Shown: positions 1 to 8,514 of the stretch, one piece after another | How positions within the stretch are numbered: position 1 is the stretch's first letter | Layout: every line of letters begins with the position of its first letter | NCBI RefSeq assembly: GCF_001266615.1 | Contig: NZ_LGHZ01000029.1 | Span: 1-64,000 of the forward strand | Source of the DNA: Kluyvera genomosp. 1 | Lineage (GTDB): Bacteria; Pseudomonadota; Gammaproteobacteria; Enterobacterales; Enterobacteriaceae | DNA: 64,000 nt | Direction of reading: 5' to 3' | Notes under the pieces: generated by a model | Seen by the model: only the letters and a program-made list of their open reading frames with translations | What the model was told of the DNA's origin: nothing | Database searches by the model: none | Made by a program: the position numbers and the translations under genes

Positions 1-437
1 GCATCGGCATCGGCATCAGCGTCGGCATCTGCGTCCGAATCGGCGTCGGCATCCGCATCTGCATCAGCGTCGGCATCGGCATCGGCGTCTGCATCCGCGT
101 CGGCATCGGCATCCGCATCCGAGTCGGCATCGGCATCGGCATCTGCATCCGCGTCTGCATCGGCATCCGCATCGGAATCGGCGTCCGCATCGGCATCCGA
201 GTCGGAATCTGCATCCGAGTCCGCATCGGCATCGGCATCGGCATCAGCATCCGCGTCTGCATCCGAGTCCGCATCGGCATCGGCATCAGCATCCGCGTCT
301 GCATCAGCGTCGGAATCGGCATCCGCATCGGCGTCTGCATCTGCATCCGCATCAGCGTCGGCATCCGCGTCGGAATCGGCATCTGCATCGGCGTCAGAAT
401 CGGCATCAGCGTCCGCATCCGCGTCAGCATCCGAGTC
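1..437 (-). repeat. Asp-Ala/Asp-Ser dipeptide-coding repeat within the adhesin
   Basis: On the plus strand this stretch is an array of hexamers of the form (a/g/t/c)-varied gcatcg, gcgtcg, gcatca and gaatcg; read on the minus strand in the adhesin frame it gives Asp at every second position, alternating with Ala (most) or Ser. About 145 residues are visible and the array continues past the left edge. Codons vary (GAT/GAC; GCC, GCT, GCA, GCG; TCG, TCC), so the protein pattern is kept although the DNA is not a perfect repeat. It resembles SD-repeat stalks of surface proteins. Slippage and length variation between strains are likely (inference). Confidence 0.9.
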
Positions 438-944
438 GTCTCGAGCGATCTCGTTTTCGGATCTATCGAGAATGGTGAGTTCTTCTTCTATCGGCGTGTT
501 GGGAAATTCGAGGCCTTCAGTGGGATATCCGGCTGTGGGATCAACGATTTCACCGGTCAGGTCGAGGATTACGTGGGTATGTGCACCGCCAGCGCCTGGC
601 TCTCCGCTTCCCGTTGGGGTTTGCGGGCCTGCGGCAGTGGCTTCAAGAATTTGTGTCGGGTCCTGTCCCTCGGCAATGGCCTGCTGAATTGCGGCAATAT
701 CCGTTTGATCGGCTGCATTTGGGGTTGCTGCGATACTATGGGCACCATCCCAGTGGCTGTCGCGACCGAGATCCAGCGTTTTTCCATCTGGAAGAGTAAG
801 AGTGACGGCGCCGTTTGCGCCAGTTTCGATTTGTTCTCCGGCCAGGATTTTATCGCCTTCCACCAATAAGCGTCTGCTGCCATCTGGTGAAATCGCGAAT
901 ACCTGTCCGATAATCGCTTTAATAGTTCCGGCTACACCGTTCAT
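1..944 (-). CDS. Lap-type giant biofilm adhesin, N-terminal part (runs off the left edge)
   Basis: The minus-strand frame starts at the ATG at 944 behind a strong GGGGGAG ribosome site and stays open to position 1, so only about 314 N-terminal residues are visible. It begins [20 protein letters not shown] and continues as a compact domain with ...[20 protein letters not shown]..., typical of the retention module of LapA-type RTX adhesins, which folds and plugs the outer-membrane TolC-like pore. At about residue 107 lies TAAG ([13 protein letters not shown]), the dialanine site cut by LapG proteases. From about residue 170 the chain becomes an uninterrupted Asp-Ala/Asp-Ser dipeptide repeat. 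lapG and lapD lie immediately upstream on the same strand, which supports cell-surface retention controlled by c-di-GMP. Ligand-binding domains, RTX repeats and the type I secretion genes would be beyond the window. The family call is strong; the name LapA versus another Lap-type adhesin is open. Confidence 0.88.
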   Translation of the reverse strand, partial: MNGVAGTIKAIIGQVFAISPDGSRRLLVEGDKILAGEQIETGANGAVTLTLPDGKTLDLGRDSHWDGAHSIAATPNAADQTDIAAIQQAIAEGQDPTQILEATAAGPQTPTGSGEPGAGGAHTHVILDLTGEIVDPTAGYPTEGLEFPNTPIEEELTILDRSENEIARDDSDADADADADADSDADADADSDADADADADADADADADADSDADADADADADADADSDADADADADADADADSDADSDSDADADADSDADADADADADADADADSDADADADADADADADADADADADADADSDADADADADAD

Positions 945-1277
945 CTGAGTTCTCCCCCTTCATTTTTCGCTGGCTTTTCCATTGCCGCTGGAACACTTAT
1001 TAAGTGTTGGCTTATTACAAAGACTTTCTACGTATATCAGATAGATAGGTTAGTTTTTCTTATATTGGATTTTCATGATCCCTCATGAAAAGGCAATATC
1101 TTTGAGATTTAACCTAGGTTATTTCAGATATAAAAAATATTCTTTGATTTTAATGTCGTTTTAATCGCGATGTCTTGTAAAAAGTTAGTAGGGGGGGACA
1201 AAAAAATATTAACAATTAGTTTGCTAATCATATTCAGGTGCCAGGTAATGCACCTGAATATGACGCTTAATAGTCAG
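945..1277. other. Intergenic region upstream of the adhesin gene
   Basis: About 330 bases without a gene. It is AT-rich and should hold the adhesin promoter (minus strand). I see no coding frame. A perfect 12-bp inverted repeat lies near its right end (listed separately). No exact -35/-10 pair stands out enough to be called. Confidence 0.5.
1229..1262 (-). terminator. Perfect 12-bp hairpin after the lapG-lapD operon
   Basis: CATATTCAGGTG and CACCTGAATATG are perfect inverted repeats around a 10-base loop. It lies just downstream of the small gene that ends the lap operon and before the adhesin promoter region. There is no clean T-tract, so it may be an mRNA-stabilising or attenuating hairpin rather than a true terminator. 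Confidence 0.45.
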
Positions 1278-1619
1278 CTAGATAAGTCTTTCATCGTCAT
1301 CGCCGATGAGGCCTTCCAGGCCGCTTAGAGTCTGACGAGCCTGGGCACGACTAAGTAATTTATTCTGTGCAGCAGGAGGGAGGTCGGTAATGCTGATGAT
1401 CCCTTTACTCATCAATACCTCAATAAGGTCTTCCAATACGCGGACCATATTAAGATCGCTTTGCTGCAATTGTTGAATGGTCGCTGTGCGAATACTATTT
1501 ACTTTTAGCCACTCGCTGATTTCAGGAGTTGATTCTTCGGTTTGTTCGGTCATTCCGTCGAATTCTACGATTTCGATCCGAACAATTCGTCCTTCTGCAT
1601 CACGTTCGATATAGTGCAT
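1278..1619 (-). CDS. Small acidic protein of the lap operon, unknown function
   Basis: 113 residues, no signal peptide and no membrane segment, acidic, with predicted helical C-terminal half (residues about 45-105) ending GDDDERLI. It starts MHYIERDAEGRIVRIEIVEF, a short beta-hairpin-like N-terminus. Its start lies 17 bases after the lapD stop, so it is very probably co-transcribed with lapG and lapD, and it sits directly before the adhesin gene. Its place suggests a role in adhesin expression, secretion or LapD signalling, but nothing in the sequence shows which. I do not recognise a named family with confidence. Confidence 0.75.
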   Translation of the reverse strand: MHYIERDAEGRIVRIEIVEFDGMTEQTEESTPEISEWLKVNSIRTATIQQLQQSDLNMVRVLEDLIEVLMSKGIISITDLPPAAQNKLLSRAQARQTLSGLEGLIGDDDERLI

Positions 1620-1636
1620 GGCTACTCTCCTGAGAT

Positions 1637-3577
1637 TTATTGTAGTGTGCTGGCGTCGCTAAAATAACGCCCCATAGCGCCATACAGGCCGATTTTCTCC
1701 AGTACGGCCAGCTCACCTTCCGTTTCCACTCGTTCGGCAATGAGTGGCAAATTGATCTGTCGTGTTGCCCAATAGATGGCTTCGATGAAGAGCTTTTTGT
1801 CTTCTTCTTCGTTGATATGGTGAATGTAACCACCATCAACTTTAATCCAGGCCAGGCCCCATTGCGGCAGGTTACCGATGAGGTGGAAGCGTCCGCCAAA
1901 GTGTTGAATACCGAGACCGCAACCAAGCTCCTGCAGCTTTTTCACCAGCACGCTGACGCGTTCTGGATCGGGAAGTTCGTTCTCGTCCAGTTCCAGCGTT
2001 AATCGCGAAGTGAGATGACGCGCGGTTTTTAGCGGCTGAAGCAGCGCATTCAGGCTGTCATCATCGGCCACGCTCTCGCCACTGATGCTGAGGGCAAAGG
2101 CGTGGGTCGTACTTTCCATCGCGCGGAGCGTCTGTTTGAGCATTACCACGTCCATCCTGCGGCCAAGCGCCAGACGACGTACCCACGGAATAAAGCGGCC
2201 CGCAGGAATAATTTCGCCGTCTTCCGTTTTAATACGTGCCAGTATTTTGCGATGTAAAACAATATGCTTTGTATTGCACTCATAAACCGGCTGGGAATAA
2301 AGCTCAAACGCTTCTTTATCCAGAATGGCGTTCAGTCGCTGGTGCCATTGATGGTGATCTTCATCCGGCTGCTGTTGCTGGGCGACTTCAGGATCGGCAA
2401 AGGTGCGCATGTCCGCTTCGGCCGCGACCAGAATCTGATCCGCCTGGCGCAGCAGATTTTGCGGAGAGTCGCCAAAGTGGAAGGCAACCTCGGCAAAATG
2501 AGCAACCGGGTTAACGTCACTCAGGCCTGTTTCGTAAAGCGCCTTCAGCTGGGTGTTGAGTGAGTTGGCAAAGCTTTCCATCTCATTAGGCAAAACGGAA
2601 GAGGTGATGATAGCAAACTCGCCGCCGCGCACGCGGGCGACAAAGCCTTCGGCCGGGAAGAAGCGCTGCTGCAGATCGCCCAGAATATCCGCAATAGCGG
2701 TTAAGAGCTGATCCGTGTTCGCGCCGCCAAGACGCTGATTGAGGCCCATCAAATCCTGCACGCGGAGTAAAATCAGGTTGCCGTCCGCATGGTCTTCGTC
2801 GCTCAGGCGGGTCTGAAATTTTATATCGAATGCCCGGCGGTTATTGAGGCCGGTCAGGCTGTCATTGTAGGCTTCCTGGCGCAGTGTTTCAGTGCGCTGC
2901 GCCTGCTCGCTAAACAGTGCTTTAAGCTGAGTCACCATCATGTTGGTGGCTTCAACAACTCGACGTAGCTCCGGGGTTTTCGGCAGTGCGGGCAGGCTCA
3001 GGAATTCGCGACGGCTGATGGCCATGGCCTGTTCGACAATGTAGTTCAGCGGGCGCAGGCGATGACGTAGCATGACCATCGCGCCAAGGATGCACAGAGC
3101 GCTACAGCCGGTGAGCCACAGGAAGCTAGCCACCAGGCTGCTCCATAGGCGTGCTAGCGCGAACATCGGGTGGCTGATGACTTCAACGCGGGCCGCTTGC
3201 GTCCAGCCTCGCATGACCACGGCTTCCCCCTGGCCCGGATTCAAATGCACCATGCGTACAAACCAGCCAGGAACGTTGGCGCTTGGCGGAATATTTTGTC
3301 GCTCAATAATGGGTTTGCCGGTTTTAATATCCAGAACCTGAATTCGATAGAAATAGCCGCTATCGAATATTGAGTTCACCATCAGTTCTGTCATGACCGG
3401 ATCGTCAATATGCGCGGTCAGCGAGAGACCGAGCGCCGTAGCTGCATCCTGAGCGTGTGCGCTCAATTGGTTATGGTACTGCTCGCGCGAGCTTTCCAGC
3501 GTCGCGAAAAAGTTGCCGCAGAAGATCGTCAGCGTAAACAGACAGATGCCAATCAGTAGCTGTTTATAAAGGGACAT
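1637..3577 (-). CDS. lapD: LapD-like inner-membrane c-di-GMP receptor (HAMP, degenerate GGDEF and EAL)
   Basis: 646 residues. Order: membrane segment (about 7-27), periplasmic LapD/MoxY-type domain (about 28-145), second membrane segment (about 146-170), HAMP, GGDEF domain (about 230-390), EAL domain (about 415-640). The GGDEF signature is reduced to RGGEF and the EAL motif reads KIL; the DDFGTG-type motif of active phosphodiesterases reads QHFGGR. Both enzymes are therefore probably inactive, as in LapD, which binds c-di-GMP through the EAL domain and then holds LapG in the periplasm. The gene starts 9 bases after lapG, the classical partner. High c-di-GMP would sequester LapG and keep the adjacent adhesin on the surface; low c-di-GMP would release it. 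The family assignment is firm; specificity for this adhesin is inferred from position. Confidence 0.92.
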   Translation of the reverse strand: MSLYKQLLIGICLFTLTIFCGNFFATLESSREQYHNQLSAHAQDAATALGLSLTAHIDDPVMTELMVNSIFDSGYFYRIQVLDIKTGKPIIERQNIPPSANVPGWFVRMVHLNPGQGEAVVMRGWTQAARVEVISHPMFALARLWSSLVASFLWLTGCSALCILGAMVMLRHRLRPLNYIVEQAMAISRREFLSLPALPKTPELRRVVEATNMMVTQLKALFSEQAQRTETLRQEAYNDSLTGLNNRRAFDIKFQTRLSDEDHADGNLILLRVQDLMGLNQRLGGANTDQLLTAIADILGDLQQRFFPAEGFVARVRGGEFAIITSSVLPNEMESFANSLNTQLKALYETGLSDVNPVAHFAEVAFHFGDSPQNLLRQADQILVAAEADMRTFADPEVAQQQQPDEDHHQWHQRLNAILDKEAFELYSQPVYECNTKHIVLHRKILARIKTEDGEIIPAGRFIPWVRRLALGRRMDVVMLKQTLRAMESTTHAFALSISGESVADDDSLNALLQPLKTARHLTSRLTLELDENELPDPERVSVLVKKLQELGCGLGIQHFGGRFHLIGNLPQWGLAWIKVDGGYIHHINEEEDKKLFIEAIYWATRQINLPLIAERVETEGELAVLEKIGLYGAMGRYFSDASTLQ

Positions 3578-3586
3578 GACCGCTTC

Positions 3587-4273
3587 CTATTCATTAATTA
3601 CAAATCCTTCTGCACGCATCCTGGTGAGAAGATCCTGCCAACGAGAGAGCCTTTTACTGTCGCCAACGCGTTTGCTGCCGCTGGCTTGTGGGATCCACAA
3701 GCCTTCACCGTTGAAAGAGTAAACGGGGAGCAGATCGCTGCGGGCGGTGGCGGGTAATATGGCGGGTTTGAGGTTATCGAGAACCAGCGGAATTGCGTCC
3801 GGAGTCGAATACCAGGTAACAACCATATGTGCCTGATTTAATTGTAATGCTTTAACGTAGGTAATTCGCAACTGGCTTGCAGGAACACCTAATTCACGTA
3901 GGGTGAAATATTTCGCTAGCGCGTAATCCTCGCAATCCCCGGCGCCTTTACGCAGCGCTTCCACCGGCGTGGCCCAGTAGTCTTCTTGCCCCCATACCGT
4001 CATATCATCCACAAAGCGGATGCGTGAATTGAAGAACTGGTTTACGCGGTTGAGGGTGGCCTGAATATTGCCGTCTGTCGGTTTTTTAAGCAACAACTCC
4101 CAGTCATTAATATTACGCTGTGCGGTTGGCGTTGCCGGTCCATAAAGGCGCTGGGTCCGCTCATTGATAGTATTAAAATCCCAGCCCGCGCCTAAATCTG
4201 GCGGGATAAATAGTAGCGCCAGAAACAAGGGTAGCCATCGTTTCCGGGCAAAAAAGCCAGGACGCTGATTCAT
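3587..4273 (-). CDS. lapG: LapG-like periplasmic cysteine protease (bacterial transglutaminase-like)
   Basis: 228 residues with an N-terminal export signal (hydrophobic residues about 13-25). The transglutaminase-like catalytic triad is visible: Cys114 in GAGDCEDYA, His149 in NQAHMVVTW and Asp166 in VLDNL, the usual arrangement in LapG (former DUF920). LapG cuts Lap-type adhesins after a TAAG/PAAG-like dialanine site; such a TAAG motif is present in the adhesin encoded at the left end of the window. It is preceded by a glycosidase-like gene (25-base gap) and followed by lapD (9-base gap), so it is one operon. Calcium-binding acidic residues known for the family are plausible around the active site but I do not assign them. 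Confidence 0.93.
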   Translation of the reverse strand: MNQRPGFFARKRWLPLFLALLFIPPDLGAGWDFNTINERTQRLYGPATPTAQRNINDWELLLKKPTDGNIQATLNRVNQFFNSRIRFVDDMTVWGQEDYWATPVEALRKGAGDCEDYALAKYFTLRELGVPASQLRITYVKALQLNQAHMVVTWYSTPDAIPLVLDNLKPAILPATARSDLLPVYSFNGEGLWIPQASGSKRVGDSKRLSRWQDLLTRMRAEGFVINE

Positions 4274-4298
4274 TTACGCCACGCTCTCTGGCAAGGGA

Positions 4299-5963
4299 TT
4301 ATGCCGTGTAGCCATGCAGTCGACGCCATTGTTTGCGATATGCCACATAACCGGAGAGGTAGTGCTCCACATCATCAATACGCACGCGGAAGCTGTGATG
4401 ACGAATAAAGAAGCTGCCCATGATACAGGGTGGATTTTTGAAAAACATCGCCAGTTCCGGCCAGAAAAAGCCGTTGGCGAGATAACGTGCGCGGGTCTCC
4501 AGCGCCAGATTGAATTGCGCCATATCGAATCCGTCCAGCAGATGCCGATGTTCAGAGTCGGCAAGGCGTTCCAGCATACGGGATGCTGCCATCATCAGCT
4601 CCAGCAGCGTAGGGTAGGTGGTTACCCTATGGGTCACAAAGTCGAGATGATCGCGGACGTTGTCCAACCCGAACTGGTAATAGCGCGCCAGCGGGCGGTA
4701 CAAAGTCAGTTCGTTTACACAGTAGCTTAGCCAGTGGTCATGAGCCTGCCAGTGCTTCTGCGCGATAAAGTGATCCATAGCGCGCTCAACGATTGCCAGC
4801 CAGCGCGGATCTTTCGTTAATCCATATAGGCGCATCAAGGCAAAAGCCGCTTCCCCGTCATAATAGATAATGCGGTGTTCTGCCTTCAGCGACAGGTCGG
4901 CGGCATAAAGCACATGATTAAAGCCGCCGGTATCCGGTTTTTGCATAAAGCCAATGCCGTTGGCGAGGCGCTGCATTTGCGGCAGATACCGTTCATCGCC
5001 GGTCAGTTCACTATATTTGCTCATCGCCAGGATGCAGACCGCATTACCGCCAAGCTTAATTTCGCCACCGGTGTCGAGCAGAAAATCTGCCTCGCTGCCA
5101 TCTGGCAGCCGTCGGGTGGCGATAAGTTCGGTAGAGAGATTGTGCAACGCACGTTCAATGGCCGCGAGCTGGGTCGGTTCTTGCGTCACTTCCCAACCTT
5201 CTAACAGCGCATAGGTCGAGCTAGCATGTCGCAACGTGTTATAGGTTGGAATGGGGCGATCGAAGCAGGGGAACCAGCCATAGTGGTAGCGGCCCGAATT
5301 TTTCACCTGCCGTGCCAGGTAGTCGGTTGCGGAGAAGATCATCGGATCGAGCGCTTCTTCCTGCCAGTGAGTTAACTGACGATAACCGGAGTTTCGGCCT
5401 TGAGATTCAATGGGATATACCTGTTTACCGTCGCTAAAGACGCTACGGGTGTTGAAGCGCCAGATAAGCTGCTGCGGTTCATCCGGCCAGCGTAACGCAT
5501 GACCAAAACGCCAGCGGCCATAGTGGGCTAGATTGGCGGCATTGGGCGTAGCAACCCCTTCCGTGCCATGATACATCAGCGCGTTAGCATTGATTTCCTG
5601 CTCAAGGATCGGCTGTCGGAAGTCAGGCGTAAAACTTAAGCCAAAACGGAAATAGTTACGTTTAGTTTTGCCGAGCTTTTCCAGCAGAGCATCCCAGCGC
5701 AGGGTCTGAATTTTGTCGACCAGATCGACGCGCAGCCAAACGGGCTGGCGGCTCTGCTGGCTTGCCCAATGCTGTAAATCATCCTGCGCGCGCTGCCACG
5801 CTTCATCCAGCGTATCGCCGCAGGCATAGGCGGTATAAGCTCGGTCCTGAGCATTGCTGGCGCTCAGAAAAAGGATATAGCCCGGAAAGGGAGAGGGCTG
5901 TGTGGTTATATCAAGCTTTTCGACCTGAGGCCGAATATGCGCAAGTAAATGGTCAACTGACAT
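4299..5963 (-). CDS. (alpha/alpha)6-barrel glycosidase-like protein heading the lap operon
   Basis: 554 residues, no obvious signal peptide. The C-terminal two thirds show the repeated paired helices of six-hairpin glycosidases (for example FPCFDRPIPTYNTLRHASST, LDTGGEIKLGGNAVCILAMS, IIYYDGEAAFALMRLYGLTK). The N-terminal 200 residues form a separate domain with HYGRWRFGHALRWPD. Genomes often label such proteins poly(glycerol-phosphate) alpha-glucosyltransferase or hypothetical; I see no evidence for that specific reaction. It starts at 5963 behind an AAGGAGAA-type ribosome site, is divergent from the exported hydrolase gene to the right, and lies 25 bases before lapG. A role in modifying cell-surface glycan or the adhesin is possible but only inferred from context. 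Confidence 0.7.
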   Translation of the reverse strand: MSVDHLLAHIRPQVEKLDITTQPSPFPGYILFLSASNAQDRAYTAYACGDTLDEAWQRAQDDLQHWASQQSRQPVWLRVDLVDKIQTLRWDALLEKLGKTKRNYFRFGLSFTPDFRQPILEQEINANALMYHGTEGVATPNAANLAHYGRWRFGHALRWPDEPQQLIWRFNTRSVFSDGKQVYPIESQGRNSGYRQLTHWQEEALDPMIFSATDYLARQVKNSGRYHYGWFPCFDRPIPTYNTLRHASSTYALLEGWEVTQEPTQLAAIERALHNLSTELIATRRLPDGSEADFLLDTGGEIKLGGNAVCILAMSKYSELTGDERYLPQMQRLANGIGFMQKPDTGGFNHVLYAADLSLKAEHRIIYYDGEAAFALMRLYGLTKDPRWLAIVERAMDHFIAQKHWQAHDHWLSYCVNELTLYRPLARYYQFGLDNVRDHLDFVTHRVTTYPTLLELMMAASRMLERLADSEHRHLLDGFDMAQFNLALETRARYLANGFFWPELAMFFKNPPCIMGSFFIRHHSFRVRIDDVEHYLSGYVAYRKQWRRLHGYTA

Positions 5964-6085
5964 TTATTCTCCTTGTTGCGCGAGTCAATCCCTGGACATA
6001 ATTCTTTGGGCCAGAATAACATTATGTTTGGCGATTTGTGTATTCTGTCGAAAATGTTTATCCGATATTTAACCGGAGAAGAAAA

Positions 6086-6970
6086 GTGCGCGGAAGGATA
6101 GCCTGGATTGTATTATTTCTAAGTATCTCCTTATCCGCTTTGGCTTCGCCGCCTCTTCTCTGGAACCAGCCGGCAGATCAGGGGAATTGCCCTATCCATC
6201 AAGATGCCGTGTGGGTCAGCTACGAGGGTGGTGACGCCTGTATTCGCTATTTTGCTGCTGGAAATTTGCAGTCGGCAGCGAATGTCCTGGTGGTACTGTA
6301 TGGCGATCGCAATGCCTTCATGCGTCGAGACCCGGCCGATATTCCAAATAATACGGAAGAAGCCCAGGATATGCGGGCACAGCGTCTGTCAAAACAAACA
6401 GGGCTACCGGTGATTATTCTTGCGCGGCCTGGTACCTATGGATCCAGCGGCAATCACGCCAACCGCCGCCAGCGCAGTGAGTTTATGGCCATCGATGCGG
6501 CGTTAACACAGCTGCGCGTGCAATACGGCATTAAGAAATTTGTGCTGTCGGGCCAGAGTGGTGGTGCGACGGCAGCGGCAGCGGTGATGACCTTCGGCCG
6601 GCGGGATGTGAGCTGTGCGATTCTGACTTCTGGAGCTTACGGGCTGCTGGAACGTGCCGAACGATTACGTGTTGCACGTGGTGAACGTAGCCAGCCGGAT
6701 AGAGATATTACCGGCTTGGTAACTCCCTATGATCCCCCCGACTATATTGCCAATATGACGACGGATCCTAAACGCCATATATTAGTTATCGGTAATTTGC
6801 AGGACCGCATTACGCCATTTGATTTACAGGTAAAATTTGCCACAGCTTTACGTGAACACGGACACTGGGTGTCATTAATAGAATGGCCCGCCGCCTCACC
6901 ACAATTTCATCATCTTAAATCAAATGCGTTATTAAAGAATTTACTGCACTGTGGATTGCCTGCTACCTAA
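6086..6970 (+). CDS. Exported alpha/beta-hydrolase-like protein
   Basis: 294 residues from the GTG at 6086, which I prefer over the in-frame GTG at 6038 because it has a GGAGAA ribosome site 7 bases upstream and then begins directly with a good signal peptide (RGRIAWIVLFLSISLSALA, cleavage near ALA-SPP). The mature protein contains a nucleophile elbow GQSGG (SGQSGGATAAAA), the strand-turn-strand LVVLYGDRN and a late ITPFD/HHL region that could supply Asp and His of a catalytic triad. This fits an alpha/beta hydrolase (esterase or peptidase type) acting in the periplasm. It is divergent from the lap operon and followed by a lipoprotein gene. Substrate unknown. Confidence 0.7.
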   Translation: MRGRIAWIVLFLSISLSALASPPLLWNQPADQGNCPIHQDAVWVSYEGGDACIRYFAAGNLQSAANVLVVLYGDRNAFMRRDPADIPNNTEEAQDMRAQRLSKQTGLPVIILARPGTYGSSGNHANRRQRSEFMAIDAALTQLRVQYGIKKFVLSGQSGGATAAAAVMTFGRRDVSCAILTSGAYGLLERAERLRVARGERSQPDRDITGLVTPYDPPDYIANMTTDPKRHILVIGNLQDRITPFDLQVKFATALREHGHWVSLIEWPAASPQFHHLKSNALLKNLLHCGLPAT

Positions 6971-7051
6971 CCCGCTTTCTTAGCCTACGAGTCGTTTAAG
7001 TCAGCCTCCATTTCGGTCGCCTTTATCCGGTAGCGAAATGGAGTGTTGATC

Positions 7052-7489
7052 ATGAAACGATTAGTTTTTCTTTTTTTCCTGCCTTTGTTCCTGACCGGTT
7101 GTGCGGCTATTGTCGGAAGTGAAGAAGAGGCGGTTTATATCAATAGTACGCCCACTAATATCGCCTTTGTGATTGCCGATAGTGCGGGAAATATTGTGGT
7201 TAAAGGACAGACGCCGCAGTCGGTTATCTTAAAGAAAGCGGACGGTAGCTACTTCGGTCAGCGGAGCTATACGCTGACGGTCAGCCATGAAGGGTACTAT
7301 TCCACCCTCATGCCGCTCGAATATCGTCTTAGCCACTGGTACACCCTGGGTAATATCCCTTTGTTAGGTATTCCGGGTTGGCTGATGGTTGACCCCTATT
7401 TCGGTGGGATGTACACCTTTAAAACGCCGCGGATCAACGTGGTGTTGCGCCCATGCCAACCGGGGCCGTTTCGTTACATGTGCACGTAA
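7052..7489 (+). CDS. Small outer-membrane-type lipoprotein, unknown function
   Basis: 145 residues from the ATG at 7052 (ATGGAG ribosome site 8 bases before). MKRLVFLFFLPLFLTGCAA is a lipoprotein signal with lipobox LTGC and acylated Cys17; the residue after Cys is Ala, which favours outer-membrane sorting. The mature part has a PEGA-like beta fold (TPTNIAFVIADSAGNIVVKG ... YTLTVSHEGY) and a hydrophobic segment LGIPGWLMVDPYFGGMYTF, as in small YceK/DUF4810-like lipoproteins. It ends convergent with the LysR gene, five bases apart. Function not known. Confidence 0.75.
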   Translation: MKRLVFLFFLPLFLTGCAAIVGSEEEAVYINSTPTNIAFVIADSAGNIVVKGQTPQSVILKKADGSYFGQRSYTLTVSHEGYYSTLMPLEYRLSHWYTLGNIPLLGIPGWLMVDPYFGGMYTFKTPRINVVLRPCQPGPFRYMCT

Positions 7490-7494
7490 TCTGG

Positions 7495-8424
7495 CTATTC
7501 CCGATGCAGTAAATCCTGATAAATCCCGGTTAAAACACCCCGTGGACCAAACTCCCGCTTTATCCACTGCGTCACCTGTCCGGTGGCCGAGTGCTGAGTC
7601 GCCAGCAGCATACGGGAGTCCTGGCGCGGGTTGTGGATCTGCCGGGTGACCAACAGGGTATCGGCCATCGCTTCGCGCACCATATAATCGGGTAAAAAGC
7701 CGATCCCTTCGCCAAGGATTTGGCACTGACATTTGGTATTAAAATCCGGCACCAGAATCGACTCCTGGCCGTGCAGCAGCCAGCCGACCTTTTTGTTGAT
7801 GGTGTGCGCGGTATCCTCAACCATGATGTTGGGATACAGCCGCAGCTGGCTTTCGGAAATCGGCTCCGGCATAAACGCCAACGGATGGGTGGGCGCGATG
7901 GCGAAGGCCCAGCGGATGGCGCCAATTTCGGTATAGTCGATACCGCCGCCGTCAAGTAGCGTATCCGGCGCACCGATAGCGATATTCGCTTGGTTATTAA
8001 TGATCGAATCCCACACGCCGTTATAAACCTCGGTGGTGACCGTTATCTGGCAGGTGGGAAACTGTTTTTTTAGCACCTGCAGCAGTCTGGCGGTGTGTTT
8101 AGGCGTATAGAGCAATTGGTTGATACAGATGCGCACGCGGGTCTCGATCCCCTGGGCGATAGTATCGATACTGCGCTTGATGGCATGAAAATCATTCAGC
8201 AGATCGCTGGCTTTGCGAAAAAAATAGCGGCCGGATTCGGTCAGTTCAATACTTCGCGTGCTGCGAGTAAACAGCACGACGTCCAGCCCGGTCTCCATGC
8301 GCTTGATGGTATAGCTGATGGCGGAGGTGGTTAAACCCAGCTCCTCCGCCGCTTTGCTAAAGCTGCTAAACCGTGCGGCGGTGGTAAACGCCAGCAGGTT
8401 TTCTTCGGTAAAAATGGAATTCAT
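7495..8424 (-). CDS. LysR-family transcriptional regulator (AllS-like)
   Basis: 309 residues from the ATG at 8424, chosen because a GGAG site lies 7 bases upstream and because it gives the normal LysR start (MNSIFTEENLLAFTTAARFS). Winged helix-turn-helix at residues about 8-65 (FSKAAEELGLTTSAISYTIK), then the two-lobed effector domain to the end. The helix-turn-helix and early linker recall AllS, the E. coli activator of the allantoin/ureidoglycolate genes, which fits the neighbouring FdrA/carbamate kinase cluster. It is transcribed away from the metabolic genes, next to the DUF1097 gene on the same strand. The ligand is unknown; AllS-like is a family resemblance, not a proven orthology. Confidence 0.8.
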   Translation of the reverse strand: MNSIFTEENLLAFTTAARFSSFSKAAEELGLTTSAISYTIKRMETGLDVVLFTRSTRSIELTESGRYFFRKASDLLNDFHAIKRSIDTIAQGIETRVRICINQLLYTPKHTARLLQVLKKQFPTCQITVTTEVYNGVWDSIINNQANIAIGAPDTLLDGGGIDYTEIGAIRWAFAIAPTHPLAFMPEPISESQLRLYPNIMVEDTAHTINKKVGWLLHGQESILVPDFNTKCQCQILGEGIGFLPDYMVREAMADTLLVTRQIHNPRQDSRMLLATQHSATGQVTQWIKREFGPRGVLTGIYQDLLHRE

Positions 8425-8514
8425 CTGCCTACTCCTGCCGCCGGGATCCACAGATGAATGTATTGGCAGAACGTATGATTGGGCAATGATTTTTGAATAA
8501 CTTTTAAAACCGCA

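Noticed and set aside
1..437. Repeat array considered as CRISPR or satellite DNA
   Set aside because: Unit is six bases with no unique spacers, and it keeps the adhesin frame with Asp at every second codon.
472..883. Several overlapping reading frames on both strands at the left end
   Set aside because: They are shadows of the adhesin frame, which has a proper start at 944, a strong ribosome site and a recognisable retention module.
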